Assembly: GCA_017311315.1 (NCBI GenBank)
Contig: CM029626.1
Span: 31,862,869-31,926,868 of the forward strand
DNA length: 64,000 bases
From: Dendrocalamus latiflorus
Taxonomy: Eukaryota; Streptophyta; Magnoliopsida; Poales; Poaceae
Reading direction: 5' to 3'
Numbering within the stretch: the stretch's first letter is position 1; every line of letters begins with the position of its first letter. The notes under the pieces were generated by a model that was not told where the DNA came from, ran no database searches, and was given only the letters and a program-made list of their open reading frames with translations. A program made the position numbers and the translations under genes. This document shows positions 24,735 through 34,196 of the stretch, piece after piece.

Positions 24735-24890
24735 GTGTTGATGAGCTCAACGAAGTGGCGCTATGACAGAGTGCTCAAGTTGCGTTCCAGACGATGATAC
24801 TCTAATTGTGCCGCGCCGGTCATATGGAAGGAGGCTAGCTAGACTTTATCTCCCTCCATTGTGCGTTGGCTCCAAAAGAACTGCTCGCAG
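24735..24890 (-). pseudogene. Gypsy gag remnant between SMART and copia
   Basis: A short piece of the gypsy internal region, with no usable frame. It begins with the right copy of the SMART duplication (GTGTT) and ends with the left copy of the copia duplication (CGCAG, 24886-24890). Gypsy sequence resumes at 30591. Confidence 0.55.
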
Positions 24891-25253
24891 TGCTGAATAA
24901 GTCTCTGTACTGTGGTCTTTGTGGGGCTGTGGTAGTTTTTGTCTTTTGACTGCTTTTAGGACAGCATCTGCTTTTAGGACAGCATCTGCTTTTGCTTTAG
25001 GACAGCATCTCCTTTTAGGACAGCATCTGCTTTTAGGACAGCATCTCCTTTTAGGACAGCATCTGCTTTTAGGACAGCATCTGCTTTTAGGACAGCATCT
25101 GCTTTAGGACAGCATATTGACCGCTTTAGGACAGCATCTAGGATGACATTGTGTGAGCAATAAACAAGAAAACTTGCCCCATCTCCTAGTGTCATCCTCT
25201 CGATGAGAGTAAGGATCTTGCTATCACCAACAGCAAGACTCCAGCGAGTAACA
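24891..25253 (+). repeat. 5' LTR of young copia with internal tandem repeats
   Basis: 363 bp, TGCTGAATAA to GCGAGTAACA. About half (24949-25140) is made of some ten copies of a roughly 18-bp unit around TTTTAGGACAGCATCTGC, with small length variants. An AATAAA lies near 25164, a possible poly(A) signal. No strong TATA box was seen. Confidence 0.95.
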
Positions 25254-25255
25254 AG

Positions 25256-25267
25256 TGGTATCAGAGC
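25256..25267 (+). other. Primer binding site (Met initiator tRNA)
   Basis: TGGTATCAGAGC two bases after the 5' LTR; an exact match to the usual plant copia primer site. Confidence 0.93.
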
Positions 25268-25440
25268 CTTAGTATCCTGTAGCCTGAGCATCTCCTGCTC
25301 ATCTCCTTCTCCGGCCTCACAGCAGCCCCAGCCGGTAGCAGCAGCAACTCCGGCTGTCCTCGCTCACTCCTCTCCGGAGACGGGCAGCAGCTCGTCAGAA
25401 GCAGCCCTCTCTCCACGCAACAGCCCCCCAGTAGCGCGCC

Positions 25441-28400
25441 ATGTCCGCAGGGCAGTCTCAGCGCTCGGTCGCCTCGAGCATGCGGCGTCAGCAGACGGCC
25501 GAGCTCGTCGCGGCAGAGCAGCGCGAGCGAGCGGCGGCAGAGACCGCTGCGGCGGCGGAAAGGGCGTCAAGGTTGGCAGCGGCGGAGCTGGCAGCAGCCA
25601 GGGCGGAGGTGGAAGCAGCGGCGGCGGCAGATGCTGCGCGTGCGGCGGCAGCAGAGGTCAAGGCTCTGCGCGGCAGCAACAGCAGCTCCGGCTCTGTTGA
25701 TGACAGCGCCGACGCGGACCCTCAGCTGCTGGAGAGGGAGGCAGCGCAAGGGCAAACGGCGCAGTGGGCAGCCGCCCACGCCCACGAGCGCGGCGGCAGC
25801 CCAGACAGGCGCGGACGCGCCGGTGGCGCTCCTGGAGGAGGCGCGCACGGCGGTGGCGCTCCTGGAGGAGGCATGCACGGCGGCGGCGTACGGGTCGACG
25901 GAGAGCGCGGCCTTCACAGGCAACGCGGCTCTCTCTCCCCGGTTCGGTACCATGGTCACCACGAGTACCAGGCTGTCGTCAGGGACGTCGGCCCCGGCGG
26001 CGGGTGGCCTACCCTCACCAAGACCAACTATGTCGAGTGGTCTGCGGTGATGAGGGTAAGGCTCCAGGTGCGGCATATGTGGGATGCAGTCCGGTACGGC
26101 GACGTCGACTACGACCAGGATCGACGGGCGCTGGATGCTCTCATCGCTGCAGTCCCGCCCGAGATGCAGTTCTCGCTTACCAGCAAGCGGACTGCCAAAG
26201 AGGCTTGGGACGCCATCGCTGCAGCACGCATCGGCAGCGACCGCGCCCGCAAGTCTACACTGCAGGCACTACGCACGGAGTGGGAGAACCTGGCCTTCAA
26301 GCCAGGTGAAGACGTTGATGACTTTGCTCTCCGTCTCAACACTCTGTTGCAGAAGTTGGTGCAGTTCGGTGACGACACCTACGGCGAGGAGAGAGCTGTG
26401 GAGAAGCTCTTCCGCTGCGTCCCCGAGAAGTACAAGCAGATGGCTCGCTCGATCGGGTCTCTGCTGGACCTCTCCACGATGACCATCGAGGAGGCGTTGG
26501 GTCGCCTCAAGGTTGTCGACATCGATGAGCCACAGAGCCTCTCGGGACCCGTCACCATTGGCGGGAAGCTCCTTCTCACTCGGGAGCAGTGGGCTGCCGG
26601 CCAAGGTGACAGGAAGAAGGGGGAGCCTTCTTCCACGACAGGCGGCCGCAAGAGTGGCAAGCGCGGCAAGCCGCGCAAAGGCGCCCAGGGCGGCGATGCT
26701 GGCAAGCAAAAGCCGGCACGAGACGACTCTTGCCACAACTGCGGCAAGCTTGGTCACTGGGCCAAGGAGTGTCGACAGCCACGACGCGGCCAGGCCCACG
26801 TCGCGCAAGCGGAGGAGGAGCAGCCGGTCCTGTTCATTGCTCATGCGAGCATCGAACTACCTCCAGCGGCACCGGCCGCAGTGGCTCTCCTCCACCTTGA
26901 CGAGCCAAAAGCACACGCCCTCCTCGGCGACAGTTCCGGCAATGACAAGACCGACGGGTGGTGCCTCGACACCGGCGCCACCCACCACATGACCGGGCGG
27001 CGGGAGTTCTTCTCCGAGCTCGACTCAGGCGTTCGAGGCACCGTCAAGTTCGGCGACGCCTCCGCCGTGGAGATCAAGGGCGTCGGCTCTGTCGTCTTCG
27101 TCGCCAAGACTGGCGAGCACCGGCTGCTCACCGGCGTCTACTACATCCCCGATCTGCGGAACTCCATCATCAGCTTGGGACAGCTGGATGAGAATGGCTC
27201 GCGTGTCGAGATCGAGCACGGGGTGCTGCGGATTTGGGATCTTCGACGCCGCCTTCTTGCCAAGGTAACCAGAGGCGCAAATCGACTCTACACTCTTCAC
27301 GTGCAGGTGGCACAACCCCTCTGTCTCGCTGCTCGTCGGGACGACGAGGCGTGGCAGTGGCACGAGCGCTTTGGGCACCTTCACTTCGAGGCCCTGAAGC
27401 GGCTCAGTGCCACGGAAATGGTGCGAGGCCTGCCGTGCCTTGACCATGTGGAGCAGCTCTGCGACGTCTGCGTGTTGACGAAGCAGAGGCGACTCCCCTT
27501 TCCCCAGCAGGCGAGTTTCCGAGCCAAGGAGAGGCTCGAGCTCGTGCACGGGGACTTGTGTGGCCCGGTGACACCGGCCACACCGGGAGGACGACGCTAC
27601 TTCCTGCTGCTCGTCGACGACCTCTCCCGCTACATGTGGGTCATGGTCCTCGGCAGCAAGGGAGAGGCTGCGGACGCCATCAGGCGCACGCAGGCTGCTG
27701 CGGAGGCGGAGTGCGGCCGCAAGCTGCGCGTGCTGCGCACAGACAACGGCGGTGAATTCACGGCGGCTGAATTCGCATCGTACTGCGCTGATGAGGGCAT
27801 TCAGCGCCACTACTCCGCGCCGTACAGCCCGCAGCAGAACGGCGTCGTCGAGCGGCGCAACCAGACGGTTGTGGGGATGGCTCGGGCCCTCCTCAAGCAG
27901 AGGGGGATGCCAGCTGTCTTCTGGGGAGAGGCGGTGGTGACGGCCGTCTACATCCTCAACTGCTCGCCTACCAAGGCACTCGACGGCAGGACGCCGTACG
28001 AGGCTTGGCATGGGCGCAAGCCGGCGGTCTCCCACTTGCGGGTCTTCGGCTCCCTCGCGTTCGCCAAGGAGCTTGGCCACATCGGCAAGCTCGACGACAG
28101 GAGCACTCCGGGAGTGTTCATCGGCTACGCGGAGGGCTCGAAGGCCTACCGCATCCTCGACCCTGACACACAGCGAGTCCGCATCTCGCGTGACGTTGTG
28201 TTCGACGAAGGGCGAGGCTGGACGTGGGACAAGGCGGTGGACGACGGTTCGACTTCGACTCTCAGGGACTTTGTTGTCGACTACGTCCACTTCGAGAGAG
28301 CCGGGGGAGCTAGCAGCTCGTCTTCACCGAGCTCGTCCACCTCGACACCTTGCTCGCCACCAGCTCCGGCGAGTGCTCCACCACCTTCGGCACCGGCTAC

Positions 28401-30219
28401 GCCCCACTCTTCACCACCGGCTAACCACTCTCCTGCACCGGCGGCCACACCATCGGGATCGGCCCCAACAGCTTCGGTCCACGACGAGCAGCGCACGGTG
28501 GAGTTCGCTACTCCACTGTCTCACGACGAGGATCGCGTCGACGCCTACCACGACGGCGAGACTCTGCGCTACCGTACCGTGGACGACCTCCTCGGCGAGC
28601 AGCCGGTCCCTGGACTGGCGCAGCGCGACTTCGAGGCGGAGTTGCACCTCGCACAGGACGACGGCGAGCCCCGTTCCTTCGCCGAGGCGGAGAGAGACGA
28701 GGCATGGCGTGCCGCGATGCAGCAGGAGATGGACGCCGTCGAGCGGAACCGGACGTGGGAGCTGGCGGATCTTCCTGCCGGTCACCGCGCGATCACCCTT
28801 AAGTGGGTGTTCAAGCTGAAGCGGGATGAAGCCGGCACCATCGTCAAGCACAAGGCTCGCTTGGTGGCACGAGGCTTCGTGCAGCAGGAGGGGGTCGACT
28901 TCGATGACGCCTTCGCACCCGTCGCGCGCATGGAGTCCGTTCGTCTTCTCCTCGCACTTGCAGCCCAGGAGGATTGGCGCGTCCATCACATGGACGTCAA
29001 GTCCGCCTTCCTCAACGGCGATTTGAAGGAGGAGGTCTACGTCCGCCAACCGCCGGGATTCGTCATCCCCGGCAAGGAGGGCAAGGTTCTCCGCCTGCGC
29101 AAGGCCCTCTACGGCTTGCGGCAGGCACCACGAGCCTGGAATGCTAAGCTGGACTCCACCCTCAAGCAAATGGGGTTCCAGCAGAGCGCACACGAGGCTG
29201 CGGTCTACCGGCGGGGCAAAGGCGGCAACGCCCTGCTGGTGGGCGTCTACGTCGACGACCTGGTGATCACCGGCTCCAAGGAGGCCGAGGTCGAGGCGTT
29301 CAAGGCGGAGATGAAGACCGTCTTCCAGATGAGCGACCTGGGGCTCCTCTCCTTCTACCTGGGGATAGAGGTCCACCAGGACAGCTCCGGTATCTCCCTT
29401 CGTCAGACCGCCTACGCCAAGCGCACCGTCGAGCTGGGCGGGCTCACCGACTGCAACCCAGCCCACACTCCAATGGAGGAAAGGCTGAAGCTAAGCCGCG
29501 ACAGCACGGCGGAGGAGGTGGACGCGACGCAGTACCGGCGCATCGTGGGCAGCCTTCGCTACCTCGTCCACACGCGTCCAGATTTGGCGTTCGCCGTCGG
29601 CTACGTCAGTCGGTTCATGCAGCGACCGACGACGGAGCATCAGCAGGCCGTGAAGAGGATCCTCCGCTACGTTGCGGGCACCTCCGACTACGGCTTGCAC
29701 TACCCGAGGTGTCCCGGCGCGGCGCACTTCATCGGGTACAGCGACAGCGACCACGCAGGCGACATCGACACCAGCAAGAGCACAAGCGGGATTCTCTTCT
29801 TCCTCGGCAAGTGCCTCGTTAGCTGGCAGTCAGTCAAGCAGCAGGTGGTGGCCCTGTCCAGCTGTGAGGCCGAGTACATAGCGGCTTCCACCGCTTCGAC
29901 TCAGGCCCTTTGGCTCGCTCGACTGCTTGGTGATCTCCTCGGCGGGGACACTGAAGCAGTGGAGCTCAGGGTGGACAGCAAGTCCGCCCTAGCCCTGGCA
30001 AAGAACCCCGTTTTTCATGAACGGAGCAAGCACATCCGGGTGAAGTACCATTTCATCCGAGGCCGCTTGGATGAAGGAAGCATCAAGGCAAGCTACATCA
30101 ACACCACGGATCAGCTTGCGGATTTGCTCACCAAGCCTCTTGGAAGGATCAAGTTCCTTGAGCTCTGCTCCAAGATCAGGATGGTTCAACCCTCCCACAA
30201 GACGACGCACAAGACTTAG
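25441..30219 (+). CDS. Intact copia gag-pol polyprotein, 1592 aa
   Basis: A single frame encodes every protein needed for copia retrotransposition in the cytoplasm and nucleus. Order: Ala- and Glu-rich gag N-terminus (1-110) with alternating charged helices; Gly/His-rich linker; copia gag domain (about 190-370); zinc knuckle CX2CX4HX4C at 431-444; protease with DTGA at 510-513; integrase zinc-binding region around 640-690 with WHERFGHLH; integrase core with Asp705, Asp768 and Glu804 (35 residues between the last two); Pro/Ser-rich linker (about 955-1010); reverse transcriptase from about 1110 with YVDD at 1270-1273; RNase H with Asp1435 and the SCEAEY motif. All visible catalytic residues are intact. 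The ATG at 25441 gives the full gag. Codon use is GC-rich, unlike the AT-rich copia at 12222. Gag and pol are fused in one frame, so the ratio must be set by processing or splicing. Confidence 0.95.
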   Translation: MSAGQSQRSVASSMRRQQTAELVAAEQRERAAAETAAAAERASRLAAAELAAARAEVEAAAAADAARAAAAEVKALRGSNSSSGSVDDSADADPQLLEREAAQGQTAQWAAAHAHERGGSPDRRGRAGGAPGGGAHGGGAPGGGMHGGGVRVDGERGLHRQRGSLSPVRYHGHHEYQAVVRDVGPGGGWPTLTKTNYVEWSAVMRVRLQVRHMWDAVRYGDVDYDQDRRALDALIAAVPPEMQFSLTSKRTAKEAWDAIAAARIGSDRARKSTLQALRTEWENLAFKPGEDVDDFALRLNTLLQKLVQFGDDTYGEERAVEKLFRCVPEKYKQMARSIGSLLDLSTMTIEEALGRLKVVDIDEPQSLSGPVTIGGKLLLTREQWAAGQGDRKKGEPSSTTGGRKSGKRGKPRKGAQGGDAGKQKPARDDSCHNCGKLGHWAKECRQPRRGQAHVAQAEEEQPVLFIAHASIELPPAAPAAVALLHLDEPKAHALLGDSSGNDKTDGWCLDTGATHHMTGRREFFSELDSGVRGTVKFGDASAVEIKGVGSVVFVAKTGEHRLLTGVYYIPDLRNSIISLGQLDENGSRVEIEHGVLRIWDLRRRLLAKVTRGANRLYTLHVQVAQPLCLAARRDDEAWQWHERFGHLHFEALKRLSATEMVRGLPCLDHVEQLCDVCVLTKQRRLPFPQQASFRAKERLELVHGDLCGPVTPATPGGRRYFLLLVDDLSRYMWVMVLGSKGEAADAIRRTQAAAEAECGRKLRVLRTDNGGEFTAAEFASYCADEGIQRHYSAPYSPQQNGVVERRNQTVVGMARALLKQRGMPAVFWGEAVVTAVYILNCSPTKALDGRTPYEAWHGRKPAVSHLRVFGSLAFAKELGHIGKLDDRSTPGVFIGYAEGSKAYRILDPDTQRVRISRDVVFDEGRGWTWDKAVDDGSTSTLRDFVVDYVHFERAGGASSSSSPSSSTSTPCSPPAPASAPPPSAPATPHSSPPANHSPAPAATPSGSAPTASVHDEQRTVEFATPLSHDEDRVDAYHDGETLRYRTVDDLLGEQPVPGLAQRDFEAELHLAQDDGEPRSFAEAERDEAWRAAMQQEMDAVERNRTWELADLPAGHRAITLKWVFKLKRDEAGTIVKHKARLVARGFVQQEGVDFDDAFAPVARMESVRLLLALAAQEDWRVHHMDVKSAFLNGDLKEEVYVRQPPGFVIPGKEGKVLRLRKALYGLRQAPRAWNAKLDSTLKQMGFQQSAHEAAVYRRGKGGNALLVGVYVDDLVITGSKEAEVEAFKAEMKTVFQMSDLGLLSFYLGIEVHQDSSGISLRQTAYAKRTVELGGLTDCNPAHTPMEERLKLSRDSTAEEVDATQYRRIVGSLRYLVHTRPDLAFAVGYVSRFMQRPTTEHQQAVKRILRYVAGTSDYGLHYPRCPGAAHFIGYSDSDHAGDIDTSKSTSGILFFLGKCLVSWQSVKQQVVALSSCEAEYIAASTASTQALWLARLLGDLLGGDTEAVELRVDSKSALALAKNPVFHERSKHIRVKYHFIRGRLDEGSIKASYINTTDQLADLLTKPLGRIKFLELCSKIRMVQPSHKTTHKT

Positions 30220-30227
30220 GGGGAGAA
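30217..30227 (+). other. Polypurine tract
   Basis: TTAGGGGGAGAA-type tract overlapping the gag-pol stop and ending at the 3' LTR; the plus-strand primer of the element. Confidence 0.88.
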
Positions 30228-30590
30228 TGCTGAATAAGTCTCTGTACTGTGGTCTTTGTGGGGCTGTGGTAGTTTTTGTCTTTTGACTGCTTTTAGGACA
30301 GCATCTGCTTTTAGGACAGCATCTGCTTTTGCTTTAGGACAGCATCTCCTTTTAGGACAGCATCTGCTTTTAGGACAGCATCTCCTTTTAGGACAGCATC
30401 TGCTTTTAGGACAGCATCTGCTTTTAGGACAGCATCTGCTTTAGGACAGCATATTGACCGCTTTAGGACAGCATCTAGGATGACATTGTGTGAGCAATAA
30501 ACAAGAAAACTTGCCCCATCTCCTAGTGTCATCCTCTCGATGAGAGTAAGGATCTTGCTATCACCAACAGCAAGACTCCAGCGAGTAACA
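30228..30590 (+). repeat. 3' LTR of young copia
   Basis: 363 bp, identical by eye to 24891-25253, including the number and order of the internal 18-bp repeats. It is followed by the CGCAG duplication. Confidence 0.95.
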
Positions 30591-31203
30591 CGCAGCGATG
30601 AAGCCACAGCAGGTGTTAGACCATGTGGCTTGGTCTAGGATATTTTGGTGATGAATAATTGACAATGGTAAATTTGTGATGAATAATTGATGATGTTGCT
30701 TATTGTTACTTGAGGTGTGTGGCGTATGTGGTCGTCTTTCCCTTCATACGTGGGACAGTTGAGCTTGTGGAAGCGAGGAACGCTGCCATGGCATGGTGCG
30801 TGCCTGTCCATGTCCTTGCGTGCTGCCAAGTGCGTGTCGAGGTCCTCGTGCACAGGCGACGGCGTGGAGAACACTGATGCAGCTGGTGCAGCCGGATGTG
30901 TTTCCTTCAGTGCGGGCAGGATGCCGCTGATGGTCTTGGTGAGGGCATCTTTGAGGGTGTCCTTGTCGAGCTCGCCCTATGCCTTCCCCTTGCCAAACTC
31001 CAAGCGTGTGATGGCGACGTGATGGGTGAGCTGCTGATTATCAAGGCCTCGCACCATGTGGGTGAGGCCATTGATCTTCTCATGAAATTGCTGCTTGTCA
31101 GCCGCCATCTGCTGCATGACGGCGTCAAGCATCTTGGTGACAGAATCAGAAGCTTCCTCTCTCGACATGACTGATGGGACAGTGGAAGAATCTTATACCA
31201 AGT
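30591..31203 (-). pseudogene. Gypsy gag N-terminal remnant
   Basis: On the minus strand, 30977-31168 reads a gag start (MSREEASDS, then VMQQMAADKQQFHEKINGL). This is the part upstream of the gag piece at 24170-24450, separated by the nested copia. Next to the right LTR, the minus strand reads TTGGTATAAGATTC, a decayed Met-initiator primer binding site. Frames are interrupted and no protein is expected. Confidence 0.7.
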
Positions 31204-31622
31204 TGTCACGGAGAGGATGGTTTGTGGAGGATTAGAATGAACAGGGTAATCGTAAAGGTCTCTGGATATGGCCCTGGACCCCTGTGGCACGGTTTGGGAG
31301 CCGTAGTGCGGTTGCCACACTACAAGGGCAGGAACGAAGAGAGAGAGAGAGAGAGAGAGGGAGGGAGGGAGGGAGGGAGGGAGAGAGGGAGAGAGAGAGA
31401 GAGAGAGATTTCTTCTTGATTGATTCTTAAAGCAAATGCACTTGACCTCTTAATACAGATAGGCCCTAACAAATCTTGACTAACAAGCAAGTCATCTAAA
31501 CTTAATTATCTAATCTTATCAAATCCCTGATTTAAAGAAGCAATCCTAATAAAAGGAAACAAGATATATGGCTTATATCTAAGCTTAGGTAGTTGGCCAG
31601 CTGGGCTTTCTGTTGCATCGGG
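31204..31622 (-). repeat. 5' LTR of gypsy element (right copy)
   Basis: It starts TGTCACGGAGAGG on the plus strand. It has an expanded (GA)n and (GGGA)n stretch at 31339-31412. It lies only about 360 bases upstream of the DWARF1 start codon and in opposite orientation to the gene. Confidence 0.8.
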
Positions 31623-31979
31623 CATAGTAGAGGCCCCACATGACAGATAGGCCATGTCAGGGCCTATTTATCCAATTAGTATGAAGAACATGCCCATCCA
31701 TGCTGTTACTACATCATTTTTACTTGTTTGCTTTAATGTTAGATGATAAAGTGGAAGTGAGAACTGAGAACTGAGATGGATGTAGCTTACTAGCTTTGTC
31801 AACATAGTTGTTGAAGAAGATCTGTCTTGACAGTTATGACAAAGCTGTAGCTTTGTTGTTTTCCACATTTCTCATGTATAATCTTTTCCTGATATGCTTC
31901 ACTGTTACTGATTGACATTGCTACTCACTATGCTTTGTACTCTTTTCAGCTGTTCTCTTTTCAGAGTCAGCCTCCAGCC
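31623..31979 (+). promoter_or_regulatory. DWF1: DWARF1 leader intron end and start-codon context
   Basis: Original intron or 5' sequence right of the gypsy insertion. It ends with a pyrimidine-rich tract and two usable acceptors, AG at 31948-31949 and AG at 31963-31964, followed by the short leader to the ATG at 31980. The tandem acceptors would change the leader by 15 bases only. If no upstream exon were used, the promoter would have to lie in these 330 bases, where only weak TATA-like motifs such as TATAATC are seen. Confidence 0.6.
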
Positions 31980-33922
31980 ATGCCGGATCTGCAGGAACCA
32001 CTGGTTCGCCCGAAGAGGAAGAAAGTTTTGGTGGACTACTTGGTACAGTTACGATGGATTGTCGTTATCTTCGTTGTCCTTCCAATTTCAGCTCTGATCT
32101 ACTTCAATATCTATCTGGGCGATGTGTGGTCTGCCATAAAATCAGAGAAGCGCCGCCAGAAGGAACATGATGACAATGTGCAAAAAGTTGTGAAGCGGCT
32201 CAAGCAGAGGAACCCAAAGAAGGATGGTCTTGTTTGCACAGCTAGGAAGCCCTGGATTGCTGTTGGCATGCGCAATGTAGACTACAAGCGTGCCAGGCAT
32301 TTTGAGGTTGACCTTTCTGCTTTCAGGAATATTATTGAGATTGACAAAGAGAGAATGATTGCCAAGGTTGAACCTCTTGTTAACATGGGTCAGATTACCA
32401 GAGCTACCTGTCCAATGAATCTTGCCCTTGCAGTGGTTGCTGAGCTTGATGACCTTACTGTTGGTGGTCTGATCAATGGTTATGGAATTGAAGGAAGCTC
32501 TCACCTCTATGGCCTATTCTCTGACACAGTTGTCGCAATGGAAGTTGTTCTTGCAGATGGTCGAGTTGTTAGAGCCACTAAGGATAATGAGTACTCAGAC
32601 CTTTTCTATGGCATTCCCTGGTCCCAGGGAACACTTGGGTTTCTTGTTTCAGCTGAGATCAAACTCATTCCCATTAAGGAATACATGAGGCTCACATATA
32701 CTCCAGTTAAGGGGACATTGAAGGAGATGGCACAAGCTTATGCTGATTCTTTTGCACCAAGAGATGGCGACCCTGCAAAGGTCCCTGATTTTGTTGAAGG
32801 AATGGTGTACACAGCAACTGAGGGCGTCATGATGACTGGTGTCTATGCTTCCAAAGAAGAGGCGAAGAAGGGCAACAAGATCAACAGTGTTGGGTGGTGG
32901 TTTAAACCTTGGTTTTACCAGCATGCTCAGACAGCACTCAAGAGGGGTGAGTTTGTGGAGTACATTCCAACAAGAGAGTACTACCACCGTCACACCCGGT
33001 GTCTATACTGGGAGGGGAAGCTGATCTTACCATTCGGTGACCAATTCTGGTTCAGATTCCTCCTAGGCTGGTTGATGCCACCAAAGGTGTCCTTGCTCAA
33101 GGCTACCCAGGGTGAATCTATCAGGAACTACTACCATGACAACCATGTGATTCAAGACATGCTGGTGCCCTTGTACAAAGTTGGAGAAGCGCTTGAGTTT
33201 GTTCACAAGGAAATGGAGGTATATGTTTCTCTTTTGGCCATGTACTGTTCAAGTATGGATTTAGTCTGCTATGCTGTAACAGCTGCGTAGTGCTTTTAGC
33301 TCGGAATTCGCTGTGTGATAACATGTTATGCTTGCAAGTGTAATCCATCATTGATAGCGTAGGGCATGATGTAAGTCATTAAGTTTAGTTATTAATGTAC
33401 CTATATACCAACTATTGATGTGGAGCGCAACCTGCTGCTGCTCATGGTGAATGTTGGCTAACAGTCTTGTCTTCTTAGGTGTATCCCTTGTGGCTGTGCC
33501 CGCATCGGCTCTACAAGCTCCCTGTGAAGACCATGGTGTACCCGGAGCCAGGCTTCGAACACCACCACAGGCAAGGCGACACCAGCTACGCTCAGATGTT
33601 CACTGATGTCGGTGTGTACTACGCTCCCGCTGCCGTCCTGAGGGGCGAGGAGTTCAACGGTGCTGAAGCAGTCTGCAGGTTGGAGCAGTGGCTGATTGAG
33701 AACCACAGCTACCAGCCGCAGTACGCCGTCTCTGAGCTCAATGAGAAGGACTTCTGGAGGATGTTTGATGCTTCTCACTACGAGCACTGCCGCCGCAAGT
33801 ATGGCGCCGTCGGGACCTTCATGAGCGTTTACTACAAGTCCAAGAAGGGAAGGAAGACCGAGAAGGAGGTGCAGGAGGCTGAGGCCGCCATCCTCGAGCC
33901 GGCCTATGCTGATGAGGCCTAG
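31980..33922 (+). CDS. DWF1: Delta(24)-sterol reductase DWARF1/DIMINUTO
   Basis: Two coding exons, 31980-33218 and 33479-33922, joined over a 260-bp GT-AG intron, give 560 residues, the usual length of plant DWARF1 (rice BRD2). The enzyme is an FAD-dependent oxidoreductase of the endoplasmic reticulum that converts 24-methylenecholesterol to campesterol, precursor of brassinosteroids; loss causes dwarfism in rice and Arabidopsis. Visible features: basic N-terminus (PKRKK), one membrane segment at 26-46, then a PCMH-type FAD-binding domain with LTVGGLINGYGIEGSSHLYG around 160-180, and the conserved WW/W-rich middle and C-terminal regions ending EPAYADEA. Arabidopsis DWARF1 also binds calmodulin. 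The frame is intact with no damage. The 5' leader appears to be spliced from far upstream across two retrotransposons. The antisense copia begins 274 bases after the stop. Confidence 0.97.
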
Positions 33923-34191
33923 TTTTATCAACCGCTTTTTATTTAGATTTAGATTTTCCGGGGGTTTTCCCAGTCTGAATGAGATGTTCATCTGAACTAT
34001 CTTTGTGCGCAGAATTTGATGTGTGGTGGCTGTAGTACTGTCTTCTCATTGTTGTTGGTACTTGGTACTCTTACCCTATCTACATATCAAATTGCTGAAC
34101 GTAAACCAGGGTTATATTTATGTGGTTTTTTACTACAATCTGAATGATTTTGTGGTGATTGCTCTAGTTGTTTTCCCAGCCGTTTGGGCTG
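33923..34191 (+). other. DWF1: DWARF1 3' UTR and downstream flank
   Basis: AT-rich sequence after the stop codon, without a second gene. No perfect AATAAA is seen; plant signals are loose. The last five bases before the copia (34192-34196, TAGTA) are the left copy of its duplication. Confidence 0.5.
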
Positions 34192-34196
34192 TAGTA

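Larger units (their letters stand above)
24891..30590 (+). mobile_element. Young, apparently intact Ty1/copia element
   Basis: 5.7 kb, flanked by the exact duplication CGCAG (24886-24890 and 30591-30595). Two 363-bp LTRs (24891-25253 and 30228-30590) look identical base for base when read side by side. A Met-initiator primer binding site lies at 25256-25267 and a purine tract at 30217-30227. One continuous 1592-codon gag-pol frame fills the interior. Identical LTRs plus an open frame mean a very recent insertion and possibly an autonomous element. The protein is related to that of the antisense copia at 34197-43939, which is dead. It is nested in the decayed gypsy element and so lies within the proposed DWARF1 leader intron, same orientation as the gene. 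Confidence 0.96.
22597..31622 (-). mobile_element. Decayed Ty3/gypsy element carrying nested insertions
   Basis: Two related LTRs (22597-22991 and 31204-31622) bracket minus-strand gypsy coding remnants. Gag start lies at the right end, a gag piece at about 24170-24450, and integrase with chromodomain at 23003-23841, so transcription ran right to left. Protease and reverse transcriptase are deleted. The LTRs differ by roughly 10 percent by eye, so this is the oldest element of the nest. Flanks CGTAG (22592-22596) and CATAG (31623-31627) may be a decayed duplication. With those boundaries the element does not end in the usual CA, so the right end may be off by a few bases. It holds a SMART element and a young copia. 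Confidence 0.82.

Noticed and set aside
25203..28819. Long alternative frames inside the young copia on both strands
   Set aside because: They are shadows of the GC-rich gag-pol frame, Arg/Pro-rich and without domains.
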